A stretch of DNA of 64,000 nucleotides from Branchiostoma floridae (taxonomy: Eukaryota; Chordata; Leptocardii; Amphioxiformes; Branchiostomatidae). Shown in pieces: positions 63,531 through 64,000 of the stretch. Each line of letters opens with the position of its first letter. Within the stretch, counting starts at the first letter, position 1. The stretch lies in NCBI RefSeq assembly GCF_000003815.2, contig NC_049994.1, positions 5,271,670 through 5,335,669 of the forward strand, in the 5' to 3' direction. The translations under genes and the position numbers were made by a program. The notes below the pieces were generated by a model. It saw only the letters and a list, made by a program, of their open reading frames with translations. It was not told where the DNA came from and did no database searches.

Positions 63531-64000
63531 GTAATGACTTTGTGATTGCCGCCGTTTCTTAACACTGTTTAAATAATATTTAACTGCCATCAGGCAGATA
63601 CCACCAGGAAACCAAAGACAACAGCAGTTAGCCCTTGTTATACAATCTCTCCCTGGCTGGGGTTGGTGGTGGCAGCTGTAAGGTCGGCCGCTAGGAGCGT
63701 GATTTTAGTCAGGTTAAACAGCAGTGTGCCTCATTATAATATATGTCACGTTTTGCGATAGGACTGATAGAAGTTAAAAATTTATGTTCACATGTCTTTG
63801 TTATATTTTCACCATTGCTAAAGGGTTACAAAATTTCTTCTTTTGTTGTTGTCCCGAATTTATCTGAGATCCATAAAATTTACTTGCTTTGGCCTAGTAC
63901 TTCTTTTTACAAACGATTACTGCAACTAAATGTGGTGATGAAGTTCACATACATCTCTGCTTCAATGTGTTCACAGTAGAGTGCCCACTAGTAATATATG

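Larger units (their letters stand above)
62220..64000. other. Region upstream of the giant ORF
   Basis: The first few hundred bases should hold the 5' UTR and promoter of the minus-strand ORF; I could not identify a core promoter. 62828-62905 is a half copy of the GTGCGCTC MITE family. About 63195-63270 is a diverged relative of the GTTGATTTG element. About 63420-63530 is a family A copy. No further exon was recognised. Confidence 0.55.

Overview
The window looks like intron-rich invertebrate deuterostome DNA, most likely a cephalochordate (amphioxus, Branchiostoma). The sequence shows short exons in large introns, an animal-type betaine-homocysteine methyltransferase, a mosaic MAM/TSP1/ZP membrane protein, a CNBD2-type cyclic-nucleotide-binding protein, and a dense load of short inverted-repeat elements, tRNA-derived SINEs and microsatellites. 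The species call is inference; nothing here fixes it.

Layout. (1) 3173-8535, minus strand: a seven-exon BHMT-like gene (342 aa) with all three zinc cysteines but a short C-terminus; a possible 5' UTR exon lies near 10991. (2) 13692-30367, plus strand: a 19-exon gene for a 985-residue type I membrane protein (signal peptide, two MAM domains, four TSP1 repeats, Thr-rich linker, ZP domain, basic cleavage site, transmembrane helix). All exon phases agree and the coding length divides by three. (3) 30410-33910: a 3.5-kb element with terminal inverted repeats and internal satellites, 42 bp after that stop codon. (4) 37270-50784, plus strand: a 14-exon CNBD2-like gene (821 aa) with an intact phosphate-binding cassette; the 5' part of the cassette exon exists in three tandem copies, two decayed. 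(5) 51959-52240, minus strand: an orphan last exon of a carboxylesterase-type gene, its acceptor touching an inverted-repeat element. (6) 54441-62219, minus strand: an uninterrupted 2592-codon ORF for an unrecognised, disordered, proline-rich repeat protein. (7) 62220-64000: no further gene recognised.

The genes do not form an evident pathway; this is ordinary animal gene order. BHMT and the MAM/TSP1/ZP gene are divergently arranged. A recurring theme is that dispersed repeats end at, or directly beside, splice sites (near 7375, 19390, 29396, 38522 and 52240).

No CRISPR, operon or prokaryotic feature is present, and no intact tRNA, rRNA or autonomous transposase gene was found. Gene models come from reading splice signals, phases and protein family resemblance by eye; no search was run.
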